Shown: piece by piece, positions 47,163 through 56,436 of the stretch
Layout of the letters: each line of letters opens with the position of its first letter
Numbering within the stretch: the first letter of the stretch is position 1
Assembly (NCBI RefSeq): GCF_025847235.1
Contig: NZ_JAOZEW010000013.1
Location: 62,001 to 126,000, forward strand
DNA from: Flavobacterium shii
GTDB taxonomy: Bacteria > Bacteroidota > Bacteroidia > Flavobacteriales > Flavobacteriaceae
Direction: 5' to 3'
Length of the DNA stretch: 64,000 bases
Program-made: the position numbers and the translations under genes
Notes under the pieces: generated by a model
The model's database searches: none
What the model saw: only the letters and a program-made list of their open reading frames with translations
Told to the model about the DNA's origin: nothing

Positions 47163-49607
47163 TCAATTAGTTGTAATTTCTAAATCAGATTTAATTTTCT
47201 TAAATGCAGCGATAGGATTCTTTAGTTTACCGGCAAATTGCAATAGAGCAACAGGATCATCTAAATCTATCATTTGCTTGTTATTGTTTAATTGTAAACG
47301 ATTTAAACAAGACAATTTAAATTCGGATTCAAAGAGATCATATTTATTGAATTTTTCTTCAAATTCGGGATATCTTATTTGATATTCATGAATGTTTTCG
47401 GCAACTTGTTTCCAAAAACGATTTTCGGAATAATCGGCGTGTTCCTCTAATATGTGAAACATAAATCTGAAAAAACCATCAAAAATATCTGTGAAAACCG
47501 AAAGTAGTTTTACATCATCCGGCACAGGAGCAAACATACGTTTTAGATTCTCCGGCAAGATTATTTCGGGATTTAGGATTGCAGCTTCTTCGGTAATATC
47601 TTTAAGTAAAACCTTTACAGGAATATTGTTTTCGATTACCATAATTAAGTTTTCGCCATGAGGCATAAATACCAAATCATATTTGTAAAAACAATGCAAA
47701 ATTGGGCTTAAATAAGCTTTTAAATAACGTTGTAACCACAAATCTATGGATACACCTGAAGCTTTGATTAATTCGGGAAGCAATGCATTTCCTTCATGAT
47801 CAATGTGCAAAAATGCCGCCATGGTCATTAATCTTTGTTCAGATGTTATTTTGTTCATTGGGCTTTCTCTCCAAAGTGAAGCTAGCATTTTATTATAATC
47901 ATTATGGTTTCCAAAAGCTTCAAAATAAGGGTTTACATAACTTACCGAAGCAATTTCTCCAAGCATAGTAAATCCTGTTTCCTGTATAAAAGGGTCTTCA
48001 GAAAGTAGGTAATCCAACCATATTGCCATCTCTGGGGCTGTACCCAAATAATATAAAGGCAAACCACGCATAAAGCCCATATTTAATATTGACAAAGCAG
48101 TTTTGGTATAAAATTTTTGAGGATTAGTAGTATTATATAAAGTACGTATGGATTGTTGTGCAAAGTATTGATCAGGTCCATATCCTAAACAAATTAATTT
48201 TTTATTTGCGATCTCTGGAGAAAATACATTTGCCAGTTTGTTATACCATTGCCATGGATGTATCGGAATAAAAAAGTAAGATTCCGGATCTTCTCCGTTT
48301 TCTTCGATTATTTTATTGAACGCATTTATAGTTTCTTCGTCTAATTCCTGATTTATTAATTTCTCATAAGGTAATGCTTCCGAACCGGCATAAACGGCTC
48401 TATCTTTATGTCCGGCAAGCCATAATAAATGGAAAGGATTACCAGCCTCTGGGGCGTAAGATTGATAATCATTGGCATCAAAACCAATACGACCATTATT
48501 GGCCACAAATCCGGGATGACCCTCCATCATTGCAGTTTCAATAGTTTGGAAATCGGCAACAGCAAGAAGTTTGGAAGTTGGATTTTTATGCAAATGCTTA
48601 TAAGCACTTCCATAAAGAGTACTTGTAATTTCTTCGATATATACAGGCAGCAACTTTTTGTCGATGCCTAAGCATTCCTGAATTTCTAATATAAAATAAA
48701 CAGCATCTACAGGAACAATTACCCCTTTGTCATATTTTTTTATAGATAAAGTATCAATGTACAAATGATTTAATTCCAGTAGTTTTGCTCTAAAATTATA
48801 CGTTATGTTTGTAGAATCTGTTTGTAAAACATAATGCCCCCAACCGTCTTTTTTTTCTATTAATTGTGGGACGATTAATAATTCATGAGAGAATTCGCAA
48901 ATTGCTTTTTTAACAAGCAAAGTGTTTACCGTTTTCCATGTTTCTGGCTGTAAATGGGATATTGCTTGTTGTGGTGAAATGATTTGGTTGGATAAATTCA
49001 TTGTCTGAATTGTATTATTAGTAGGTTTTATTTTTTGAAAATCTATTTTGGATAAAAAAGCCAATTGAGCTGTCTTGTGAGGTAAGACTACCTTTTTGTC
49101 AAGTTTAAATCCAACTCTCTCACAGAGCGTAAACATTTTTTGGTTTCTAATATCTGGCTCTACAAGAATGCGATCTATTTTATCATCAGAAAAAATAAAT
49201 TCCATTATGGCATAAAAAATATGCCAGGTAAAATTATGTATGGATTTACTTGTAGGAGCTACAATGATATGTATACCGCAATCTTCTTTTTTAGGATCGT
49301 AAAATTGGCCAATGATATCTTCTTTAGGATTATAACGTTCCAATAAAAAGGCTGGAATGCCATTAAATAGCCCAACGAAAACATCATAATGGTCTGGTTT
49401 TGTTAATCTCTCATATTCTTTTTTAACAGCTGCCAAGGTTGTATTTTGCATTCCCCAAAAAGCGGCATAATCTTGATTGAACCAGTTATGAAGCAACGGA
49501 ATATCGTTTTCTAAATCTAAATGTCGAAAATCGATATTCCCGAAATCAGAATAGGTTTTGGAGTATTCAAATGCACTGGAATCATGTTCTTTTTGAACGT
49601 ATTTCAT
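47163..49607 (-). CDS. Fused GNAT acyltransferase-NIS siderophore synthetase (BibC-like)
   Basis: 814 residues. Acyltransferase domain at ~1-200 (FRHLDLENDIPLLHNWFN, FLLERYNP, IHIIVAPTSK, RILVEPDIRNQKMF) joined by a short linker (KIKPTNNTIQTMN) to a complete NIS synthetase (~205-814; STLYGSAYKHLHKN, EGHPGFVANNGRIGF, FFIPIHPWQWYNKL, FMPHGENLIM). The bisucaberin enzyme BibC has this same two-domain order. The protein should acylate an N-hydroxy diamine and then oligomerise or cyclise the product. In its NIS half one core residue differs from the second copy (HPGF instead of HPCF). The stop overlaps the TTG codon preceding the next acyltransferase. Confidence 0.92.
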   Translation of the reverse strand: MKYVQKEHDSSAFEYSKTYSDFGNIDFRHLDLENDIPLLHNWFNQDYAAFWGMQNTTLAAVKKEYERLTKPDHYDVFVGLFNGIPAFLLERYNPKEDIIGQFYDPKKEDCGIHIIVAPTSKSIHNFTWHIFYAIMEFIFSDDKIDRILVEPDIRNQKMFTLCERVGFKLDKKVVLPHKTAQLAFLSKIDFQKIKPTNNTIQTMNLSNQIISPQQAISHLQPETWKTVNTLLVKKAICEFSHELLIVPQLIEKKDGWGHYVLQTDSTNITYNFRAKLLELNHLYIDTLSIKKYDKGVIVPVDAVYFILEIQECLGIDKKLLPVYIEEITSTLYGSAYKHLHKNPTSKLLAVADFQTIETAMMEGHPGFVANNGRIGFDANDYQSYAPEAGNPFHLLWLAGHKDRAVYAGSEALPYEKLINQELDEETINAFNKIIEENGEDPESYFFIPIHPWQWYNKLANVFSPEIANKKLICLGYGPDQYFAQQSIRTLYNTTNPQKFYTKTALSILNMGFMRGLPLYYLGTAPEMAIWLDYLLSEDPFIQETGFTMLGEIASVSYVNPYFEAFGNHNDYNKMLASLWRESPMNKITSEQRLMTMAAFLHIDHEGNALLPELIKASGVSIDLWLQRYLKAYLSPILHCFYKYDLVFMPHGENLIMVIENNIPVKVLLKDITEEAAILNPEIILPENLKRMFAPVPDDVKLLSVFTDIFDGFFRFMFHILEEHADYSENRFWKQVAENIHEYQIRYPEFEEKFNKYDLFESEFKLSCLNRLQLNNNKQMIDLDDPVALLQFAGKLKNPIAAFKKIKSDLEITTN

Positions 49608-49637
49608 GTTTATCAGAATTATTGATTTAATTTTTGA

Positions 49638-50969
49638 TTATTGTGCTATAGCAGATTCCTGAATTTGAATTTCTTCTTCTGCAAGTACATTAAACTGCTG
49701 GAAAGCAATTCGGGATTCTATAGGGTAATAATCTTTTCCTGTAAGTCCTTTTATTATAAATGAGTTGCGATAACAGGCCATTCCTAAATCCGGAGTTACA
49801 AATCCGTGGGTATGTAATTCGGCATTTTGAACAAATATTTCAGAATCATTAACGTCAATACTATAGTTGCGATTAACATCAAATCTGTTTTTTGTATCCC
49901 ATTTAATTCTGGAAGTAATACCATTTACAAAATCAGGCATTTTATAATTATATCCGGTTGCGAGTACAACAGCTTCGGTAGAATGCTTATAATATTTGTC
50001 TTGTTCTACTTGATGAACTTCTAATTCAAAAGTGTTTTTTACAGCATTATGTACTATTTTCTTTAATTCAGAATTAGTTCTCAGGCTCACATCAATTTTA
50101 GTCATAAGACTTTTGGTGTAAAGTGTATCATAAATGGTATTGATAAGATCACTATTGATTCCTTTATACAAATTCTTTTGTTCCTTGTTCATCTGATCTC
50201 TTTTTTGAGAAGGTAAGCTGAAGAAATAATCAACATAATCCGGAGAAGTCATTTCCAGAGTTAATTTGGTATACTCCAAAGGAAAGAATCTTGCAGAGCG
50301 CGTTATCCAGTTTAACTGATAACCTTTGGAATCTATTTCCTGTAACAAATCATTATATATTTCGGCTGCACTTTGCCCACTGCCCAATACTGTGATTGAT
50401 TTTTTGGTTTGTAATTCTTCCTTTTGATCCAAATATTGAGACGAATGAATTATTTTATCTTTTAAATCTTTACAACAAGCAGGAATAAATGGGGAAGTTC
50501 CTGTACCAAATATCAATTTTTTAGATTTATATATTTTGGTGTTATTGGTTTGAGTACATGAAGTTGTTACGATATAACATTGTTCCTCGTCACTATAAAA
50601 TATTTGATCTACAGAAGTATTGAATTCAATATTTTTTAGTTTTTCGATAGCCCATTTGCAATAAAGATTATATTCATTTCTTAGCAAAAGAAAATTTTCT
50701 TTGATATAAAAAGAATAGATACGACCTTGTTCTTTTATGTAGTTTAAAAAGCTAAATGAACTTGTAGGATCTGCTAATGTTACCAAATCTGCAAGAAACG
50801 GAATCTGTAATGTTGTATCCTGCAAGAGCATACCGGCATGCCAATTAAAATTTTCTTTTTTGTCTAAAAAAACTCCATCTAATTCTTTAATAGGGTCTAG
50901 TAAACAAGCTAATCCTAAATTAAAAGGTCCAACACCTATTCCTATATAATCGTATATTTTATTATCCAT
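49638..50969 (-). CDS. Lysine/ornithine/diamine N-monooxygenase
   Basis: 443 residues from the ATG at 50969; the frame is open further but would run into the decarboxylase gene. FAD motif IGIGVGPFNLGLACLL at the N-terminus, NADPH motif VLGSGQSAAEIYNDL (~200), and the C-terminal ATGYNYKMP. The family (IucD, DesB, RhbE, AlcA) hydroxylates a primary amine to make the hydroxamate precursor. Given the decarboxylase upstream, the substrate is more likely a diamine than an amino acid. It lies 30 bases ahead of the fused synthetase gene. Confidence 0.93.
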   Translation of the reverse strand: MDNKIYDYIGIGVGPFNLGLACLLDPIKELDGVFLDKKENFNWHAGMLLQDTTLQIPFLADLVTLADPTSSFSFLNYIKEQGRIYSFYIKENFLLLRNEYNLYCKWAIEKLKNIEFNTSVDQIFYSDEEQCYIVTTSCTQTNNTKIYKSKKLIFGTGTSPFIPACCKDLKDKIIHSSQYLDQKEELQTKKSITVLGSGQSAAEIYNDLLQEIDSKGYQLNWITRSARFFPLEYTKLTLEMTSPDYVDYFFSLPSQKRDQMNKEQKNLYKGINSDLINTIYDTLYTKSLMTKIDVSLRTNSELKKIVHNAVKNTFELEVHQVEQDKYYKHSTEAVVLATGYNYKMPDFVNGITSRIKWDTKNRFDVNRNYSIDVNDSEIFVQNAELHTHGFVTPDLGMACYRNSFIIKGLTGKDYYPIESRIAFQQFNVLAEEEIQIQESAIAQ

Positions 50970-51015
50970 TTTATTGTACTTTGTTTTAATTTTATTCTTT
51001 GTTTGTATTTTGAGA

Positions 51016-52521
51016 TTAATTGCTTTTTTGATATTCATCGCCTTTTTGTTTCATAAGACTTACGATGTGTTGAATATCTTCGGTTGTTATTTTTGGGTTT
51101 AACAAAGTAAATTTTAGATAAATATTTCCGTTTAGTTTTGTACTCGCAACAGATGCTTCTCCGCTTTTAAACAAGGTGTTTTTTATATACAAATTAACGG
51201 TATCGTGAATTTTATCATCTGCAATTCCCTGTGCTTTGTATCTAAAAACAACAGTACTTAATTGAGGTTTATGAATAGTTTCGAATGCTGCATCATTGCC
51301 TAATATCGAATGTGCTTCGATGGCTTTATAATGAACCATTTCCAGGTATTCGGCTAGTTTCTTTTTACCGGTAATTTTTAGTGTAAACCATAATTTTAAG
51401 GCATCAAATCTTCTGGTTGTTTGTACCGATTTAACGATTAGGTTTTGATATTCATCGTCTTTAGTTTCTATAGGATTTAGATAATCGGCATAATGAGATA
51501 CATATTTAAAGTTACTTTTATCTGCTACCAAAAATGCACTTGAACATACAGGCTGGAATAATGTTTTATGAAAATCTACCGTTATAGAATCTGCAAATTT
51601 TGCCCCTTCCAATAAATGTTTATGAGTATCTGTAAGGATATAACATCCTCCATAAGCACCATCTACATGGAGCCACATTTTATAATCTTTAGCTATTTTC
51701 GAAATGATTTCGACAGGATCAAAACTTCCAAAGTCGGTTGTACCAGTAGTCGCCACAACAGCAATAGGGATATTACCCAATTGTTTTTCTCTTTCGATAG
51801 CCAATAATAAAGCTTCAGGATCCATTTTATAATCACTGTCGGCTTTTACTTTTATCACCGATTGATATCCCATACCAAGTAGGGCAGCATTTTTTTGGAT
51901 GCTAAAGTGCGCTTTCTCCGAGCAGAAGAATCTAAACTTACTTACAATTTCATTTAATCCATTTTCTTTGATATTAATGCCGAAATTTTGATACGCATAA
52001 TGATCTCTTGCCATCAATAAAGCCATGAAATTAGACTGCGTTCCGCCATTGGTAAATACTCCATCGGAAGTGTGTGGTAATTGAAACTCGCCCGATATCC
52101 AGTTTATAATCTCTTGTTCGATAAGTGTTGCCGAGGTACTCTGATCCCATGTTTCTACAGCAGTATTTACCGCCGTAGCAATTAAATCTCCTACCAAAGC
52201 TGGGATTAATATAGGACAGTTTAAATGGGCTACATATGATGTATTATGAAATGAAATTGCATGATCCAGATACAATTCTTTTATATCTTTTAAAGCTTCA
52301 TCGAGAGTCAAAGTTTCATCGGAAGATACAGAGATTATCCTTTTTTTATCCCTGAGTTCACTTACTGTAGCTCCACTATAAAACTTGCTATTGTCTAAGA
52401 AACCTAAGACATATTCAGTTGTTTTATGAATACTGTTTTGGTATTCAGTTTTTGATGAAGCATCAAAAAGGTTTAAGTTGTCAATCTTTTTTTGTTCTAA
52501 GATTTGGCTGTTTGGGGTCAT
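51016..52521 (-). CDS. PLP-dependent group II decarboxylase (diaminobutyrate/lysine type) for siderophore diamine
   Basis: 501 residues. PLP pocket His205 (EKAHFSIQK), Asp287 (HVDGAYGG) and Schiff-base Lys319 (TVDFHKTLF). Overall form is that of the Ddc/RhbB/DesA group, which make 1,3-diaminopropane or cadaverine. First gene of the siderophore operon, so it supplies the diamine backbone. Cadaverine is favoured by the DesD/BibC-like synthetases, but the amino acid preference cannot be read with certainty. Confidence 0.92.
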   Translation of the reverse strand: MTPNSQILEQKKIDNLNLFDASSKTEYQNSIHKTTEYVLGFLDNSKFYSGATVSELRDKKRIISVSSDETLTLDEALKDIKELYLDHAISFHNTSYVAHLNCPILIPALVGDLIATAVNTAVETWDQSTSATLIEQEIINWISGEFQLPHTSDGVFTNGGTQSNFMALLMARDHYAYQNFGINIKENGLNEIVSKFRFFCSEKAHFSIQKNAALLGMGYQSVIKVKADSDYKMDPEALLLAIEREKQLGNIPIAVVATTGTTDFGSFDPVEIISKIAKDYKMWLHVDGAYGGCYILTDTHKHLLEGAKFADSITVDFHKTLFQPVCSSAFLVADKSNFKYVSHYADYLNPIETKDDEYQNLIVKSVQTTRRFDALKLWFTLKITGKKKLAEYLEMVHYKAIEAHSILGNDAAFETIHKPQLSTVVFRYKAQGIADDKIHDTVNLYIKNTLFKSGEASVASTKLNGNIYLKFTLLNPKITTEDIQHIVSLMKQKGDEYQKSN

Positions 52522-52551
52522 TTATTATTTTTATTTAGACTTAATAATGAG

Positions 52552-52607
52552 CTAAATTAAGAAATGAGTTATATAATAAATGACGTTTTAAGATGTAATA
52601 AATGACG
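52552..52607 (-). promoter_or_regulatory. Direct repeats and promoter of the siderophore operon
   Basis: TAATAAATGACG occurs at 52574-52585 and 52596-52607, identical over 12 bases at 22-bp spacing. They sit 15 bp upstream (minus strand) of TAATTTAG (52559-52552), a one-mismatch -7 element. Two same-face direct repeats abutting the promoter is the layout for an AraC-type activator. Confidence 0.5.
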
Positions 52608-52873
52608 CATAAAATCCAGTCATTTTTAATTAATTAAATTAGATGTAGTTTAAAAATATTTTAAAACAACACTATTAAATAAAATTGTAACTATTTTAAA
52701 ATGTTTGATTTAAGTGTTTTTTTTAGTTGTTTTTATAATAGGATTATGTTCCAAAATAGTTAAAGTTATGCGATATGATTTTTAGATACAAAAAACAAAA
52801 AATCCATTCAGTAAGATTATATAAATCTTGCCGAATGGATTTCTTCATTAGAGCCTGTATTTAAAAATGGAGT
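52608..52873. other. AT-rich gap with AraC-gene terminator at 52799-52842
   Basis: Hairpin of 19-base arms with one mismatch and one wobble. On the minus strand it is followed by a T-rich run, so it terminates the AraC gene that ends at 52874. No gene was seen in the rest. Confidence 0.7.
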
Positions 52874-53905
52874 TTAGGTTATTAGTAGAAAACTCGTGAG
52901 CCAGGCATTAATAATATTCCAATTGATTTTAAATTTTTGAGGAGAAAAACCATAAAAATTTTTAAAAGCTGCAGAGAAATGGGAAACATCTTTGTAGCCA
53001 CATTTATAGGCAACTTCGGTTACGCTAATCGATTTAGATTTAAATAATTCTTTGGCATATTGCATACGAAGTTCGATAATATAACTTTTTACAGTAGTTC
53101 CAAAACAAGCTTTAAAGCCCTTTTTAAGTTTGAATTCATTAAGAGAAATCATTCTTGAAAGTTCGGGTAAGGTAGGTGCGTGCACATAATCTTTATCCAA
53201 TATTAATTTGGCTTCCTGAAGTTTAATAAAATCATCTTCGTCTATAAATTCTTTTGGGGCTGCTTTTTCAATAAGACTTTCCAGTTGTAAAATTAAGAGT
53301 TCTTTTATCTTAGTTTCTATGTACATTCTTTTTAAAGCACCCTGACGATTACAATTTTTAATTTCATGAATTACCCATTGTATTGAAGGCGTAATGCCAA
53401 TATATTTTGAAGTTAAATAACTGGATTTCTTCTGTAGGATATTTTTAGAGAATTTTTGGTGGAGTTCCCAATCTTCATTAATTATATTATAATAAAAGTC
53501 TTTGGACAAAATAATCGAAAAGTAATTTATTAGCTCAAAAGGAGGAATTTTAAAAGTTGCTTTATAATTTGAAGTATAGAAAATATTATGTGTATTTTCT
53601 TGTGAATATTTTTCGGTTTCCAGTTGATCGATATGTGTTTCGACGTTATTGCAACATATAAAATTCATTATAATAGATTCACACGTAATCTCAAATAAAA
53701 TTGTTTGTGGTTCAGAAAAATGCATTTGTGTATCGACGATTACGAGTCCTTCAGTTATTAAATGACTACTTTTTATGTCTTCAAAAGTTTCATTTTTTAT
53801 AAAAATATTTTCCTCAGTCATGAGACTTTTCGGGTCATAACCGTCACGTACTTCAATAGCTATTATTGGTTTTTCGTGAGCAATAAGTTTCGATTTAATT
53901 TTCAA
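52874..53905 (-). CDS. AraC/PchR-type regulator between siderophore synthesis and uptake operons
   Basis: 343 residues from a TTG at 53905; an in-frame TAA lies just upstream. The ATG at 53821 would remove 28 residues that look like the normal start of this family. The C-terminal double helix-turn-helix (~232-335; LPELSRMISLNEFKLKKGFK, VTEVAYKCGYKDVSHFSAAF) is of the PchR type. PchR-like proteins bind ferri-siderophore and activate the receptor and biosynthesis genes. Its position between the two operons and the repeats at its start support that role. Confidence 0.88.
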   Translation of the reverse strand: MKIKSKLIAHEKPIIAIEVRDGYDPKSLMTEENIFIKNETFEDIKSSHLITEGLVIVDTQMHFSEPQTILFEITCESIIMNFICCNNVETHIDQLETEKYSQENTHNIFYTSNYKATFKIPPFELINYFSIILSKDFYYNIINEDWELHQKFSKNILQKKSSYLTSKYIGITPSIQWVIHEIKNCNRQGALKRMYIETKIKELLILQLESLIEKAAPKEFIDEDDFIKLQEAKLILDKDYVHAPTLPELSRMISLNEFKLKKGFKACFGTTVKSYIIELRMQYAKELFKSKSISVTEVAYKCGYKDVSHFSAAFKNFYGFSPQKFKINWNIINAWLTSFLLIT

Positions 53906-53943
53906 AATAATAATCCGTTTTTACAAAATAATAATCCGTTTTT
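53903..53943. promoter_or_regulatory. Tandem 20-bp direct repeat between the AraC and TonB-receptor genes
   Basis: CAAAATAATAATCCGTTTTT is present twice without mismatch, at 53903-53922 and 53924-53943 (21-bp period, two helical turns). Copy 1 covers the AraC start codon. Read on the minus strand both copies contain AAAACG followed by an A/T-rich TTATTA-like run, resembling AAAACGTCATTTATTA in front of the siderophore operon. Confidence 0.6.
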
Positions 53944-53970
53944 CCCTATATCTAATCGAGCAGTAGGAGC

Positions 53971-54008
53971 TACTTTTGCGGCAAAGTTATTTATAATTAG
54001 TCTAATTA
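53971..54008 (+). promoter_or_regulatory. Promoter and leader palindrome of the uptake operon
   Basis: TACTTTTG (53971-53978) is a perfect flavobacterial -7 element. TAATTAG-T-CTAATTA (53994-54008) is a perfect palindrome between the likely transcription start and the ATG at 54014. It could be a repressor site, or simply part of the AT-rich leader. Confidence 0.5.
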
Positions 54009-54013
54009 AACAT

Positions 54014-56410
54014 ATGTCAACTCACAAATTTTTATTTTTAAGTATATTTTTTTTAGTGTCGTTCATCTCTTTTGCCCAACAAAATAAGGGTCCAGCAGTT
54101 TCAGGACAGATTACGGAAAGTTCAGGACAGAGTATTCCATTTGCAACAGTAAGCATCGAAAAGACAAATTTGATCATTATGTCTGACGAAAATGGAAAGT
54201 ATAATTTTAAAAATGTTGCAGCAGGAAATTATATTTTAAAAGTTTCAGCGATAGGTTTTTCAACTTCAAAAAAACACATCGAAGTTAAGGGAACAAGCGA
54301 AATAATTTTATCAGTTCGATTAGAAAGTGAATTAAACGAATTAGATAACATAACAGTACTAGGACGTACTCAAACCGAAAAAGTAAATAAGCAATCGTAT
54401 AGTGTAACAGCTATCGATGCTAAAAAGCTTCACAATTCTACGCTTGATTTATCACATGCGTTAGACAGGGTTTCTGGTGTTCGTGTTCGTGAAACTGGAG
54501 GTGTTGGATCTCAATCGGAGCTTTCTATTAATGGTTTTTCTGGTAATCAGGTAAAGTTTTTTATTGATGGAGTACCTATGGATAATTTTGGATCTTCGTT
54601 TCAACTGAATAATATTCCTATAAATCTAGCCGATAGAATAGAAGTTTATAAAGGCGTTGTACCTATTTGGTTAGGTGGAGATGCTCTTGGTGGAGCAGTA
54701 AATATTGTTACAAATTCGAAACCCCGTACGTATTTGGATGCTTCCTACTCTTTTGGATCATTTAATACACATCGTAGTACAGTAAATGCGGGTTATACTG
54801 CAAAGAGTGGCTTTACAACCGAAATTAATGCTTTCCAAAATTATTCAGACAATAATTATTGGGTAAACGTAGAAGCTGCTGATTTAAATACAGGAGCTTA
54901 TTATCCTAATCAGCGTGTGAGAAGATTTCACGATAAGTATCGTAATGAAACCGTAATTTTTAATATTGGTGTGACTGGTAAAAAATATGCCGATAAATTA
55001 TTATTTGGGTTTACAGCAGGAGAGAATAAGGCAGATATCCAAACAGGAGCTCGTATGGTGAGTGTATTTGGGCAAATGTATCGTAAAGGAAATATTTTAA
55101 TGCCAAGTGTTAAATATCAGGTAAAAGATTTCTTTACCAAAGGGTTGGATATTAATGTTACTGGTAATTTTAATTTTGGTGAAGAGCAAAATATTGATAC
55201 TGTTTATAGAAGATATAACTGGTTTGGAGATTATAAAGTGATATCAGGTTTGGGAGGTGAGCGTAGCCGTTCGTTACGTAAATTCAAAAACAATAATGGA
55301 ATTGCCACAGCAAATTTTACTTATAAATTAAACGAAAGACATTCGTTTATGTTGAATAATACTTTTAACACTTTCGATCGTAAAGAAAGTGATGAGCTGG
55401 TTCCAGAATCGCTGGTATATCAACAACCAAAGAAATCACAAAAAAATGTTTTAGGTGCAGGTTATAAATTCGATTATAACGAAAAATGGAGTACTTCGGT
55501 ATTTCTTAAAAATTACTCTTTAAAAAGTACCTATTCCGAAAGTTATAATCCTTCGGGAAATAATGGAGATGTTGCTTATCGCAGACATGTTGATAATACA
55601 TCCTCACTAGGATATGGTGCTGCGAGTAGTTATTACTTAAAACATAATTTACAAATTAAAGGCTCTTTTGAAAAAAGTTACAGGCTGCCTAGCCCTGAGG
55701 AAATATTCGGAAATGTAAATAATAATCTAGAAGGAAATCCTGATTTAAAACCAGAAACGAGTAACAATTTCAATGCTGGATTAAGTTACCAAACTAGTTT
55801 TAATAAAGTAAATGCAATGACATTTGATGTAAATCTTATGTACCGTGATGCAACCGGTTTTATTCGACCAGAGCTTAATAGAAATCAAACTATGACCACT
55901 AATGTTAACCAAGGGCGAGTTACTAATTATGGGATAGATGGTGAAGTAAGATATTCTTATAAAAATAGGTTTACTACTGGTGTAAACATGACCTATCAAA
56001 ATCTTCGTAATATGACAGAATACGAGCCAAGTCAAAATTTTGTTTCTTATTTCTATAAAGACCGAGTGCCTAATATTCCTTTCTTTTTCGGTAACGCCGA
56101 TGCTACTATGTTCTTTAATGACTTCATAAAGAAAGGTAATAATCTATCTGTTGGTTATAACTTATTATACGTTCACGCTTATTATTTGTATTGGCCAAGT
56201 AACGGTGGTTCAGAAGGTAAATTTGATATTCCGATGCAGATTAATCATGATTTAAATGCTGTTTACACTTTTGCAGATGGGAAATATAATATTGCCTTAG
56301 AGTGCAAGAATGTATTAGATAATAAGCTTTACGATAACTTTTCATTGCAAAAACCAAGTCGTTCTTTTAATATAAAATTCAGGTATTTTTTTACCAGATC
56401 AAATAAATAA
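54014..56410 (+). CDS. TonB-dependent siderophore receptor (XusA-like)
   Basis: 798 residues from the ATG at 54014; the frame is open upstream, but that part runs antisense through the AraC gene. Signal peptide (cleavage near SFAQQ), carboxypeptidase-regulatory-like domain (~30-110; SGQITESSGQSIPFATV), plug (~130-240; LDLSHALDRVSGVRVRETGG, LADRIEVYKGVVPIWLGGDA) and a 22-strand-type barrel ending FNIKFRYFF. No STN domain, so control is by the AraC protein rather than a sigma factor. It is of the siderophore-receptor size class, not SusC. It heads a receptor-DUF4374-PepSY operon like Bacteroides XusABC. Confidence 0.9.
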   Translation: MSTHKFLFLSIFFLVSFISFAQQNKGPAVSGQITESSGQSIPFATVSIEKTNLIIMSDENGKYNFKNVAAGNYILKVSAIGFSTSKKHIEVKGTSEIILSVRLESELNELDNITVLGRTQTEKVNKQSYSVTAIDAKKLHNSTLDLSHALDRVSGVRVRETGGVGSQSELSINGFSGNQVKFFIDGVPMDNFGSSFQLNNIPINLADRIEVYKGVVPIWLGGDALGGAVNIVTNSKPRTYLDASYSFGSFNTHRSTVNAGYTAKSGFTTEINAFQNYSDNNYWVNVEAADLNTGAYYPNQRVRRFHDKYRNETVIFNIGVTGKKYADKLLFGFTAGENKADIQTGARMVSVFGQMYRKGNILMPSVKYQVKDFFTKGLDINVTGNFNFGEEQNIDTVYRRYNWFGDYKVISGLGGERSRSLRKFKNNNGIATANFTYKLNERHSFMLNNTFNTFDRKESDELVPESLVYQQPKKSQKNVLGAGYKFDYNEKWSTSVFLKNYSLKSTYSESYNPSGNNGDVAYRRHVDNTSSLGYGAASSYYLKHNLQIKGSFEKSYRLPSPEEIFGNVNNNLEGNPDLKPETSNNFNAGLSYQTSFNKVNAMTFDVNLMYRDATGFIRPELNRNQTMTTNVNQGRVTNYGIDGEVRYSYKNRFTTGVNMTYQNLRNMTEYEPSQNFVSYFYKDRVPNIPFFFGNADATMFFNDFIKKGNNLSVGYNLLYVHAYYLYWPSNGGSEGKFDIPMQINHDLNAVYTFADGKYNIALECKNVLDNKLYDNFSLQKPSRSFNIKFRYFFTRSNK

Positions 56411-56436
56411 TTTAAATAAATCAAACAATAACTATT

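Noticed and set aside
44700..52521. Citrate-type (aerobactin-like) assignment of the siderophore operon
   Set aside because: Both synthetases carry the EGHPxFVANNGR pattern I associate with DesD/AlcC/BibC-type enzymes, and a diamine-producing decarboxylase is present; a citrate core is not excluded but is less likely.
53762..54013. Upstream extension of the TonB receptor frame
   Set aside because: It runs antisense through the AraC coding region and hides the signal peptide; the ATG at 54014 is followed by a clean one.
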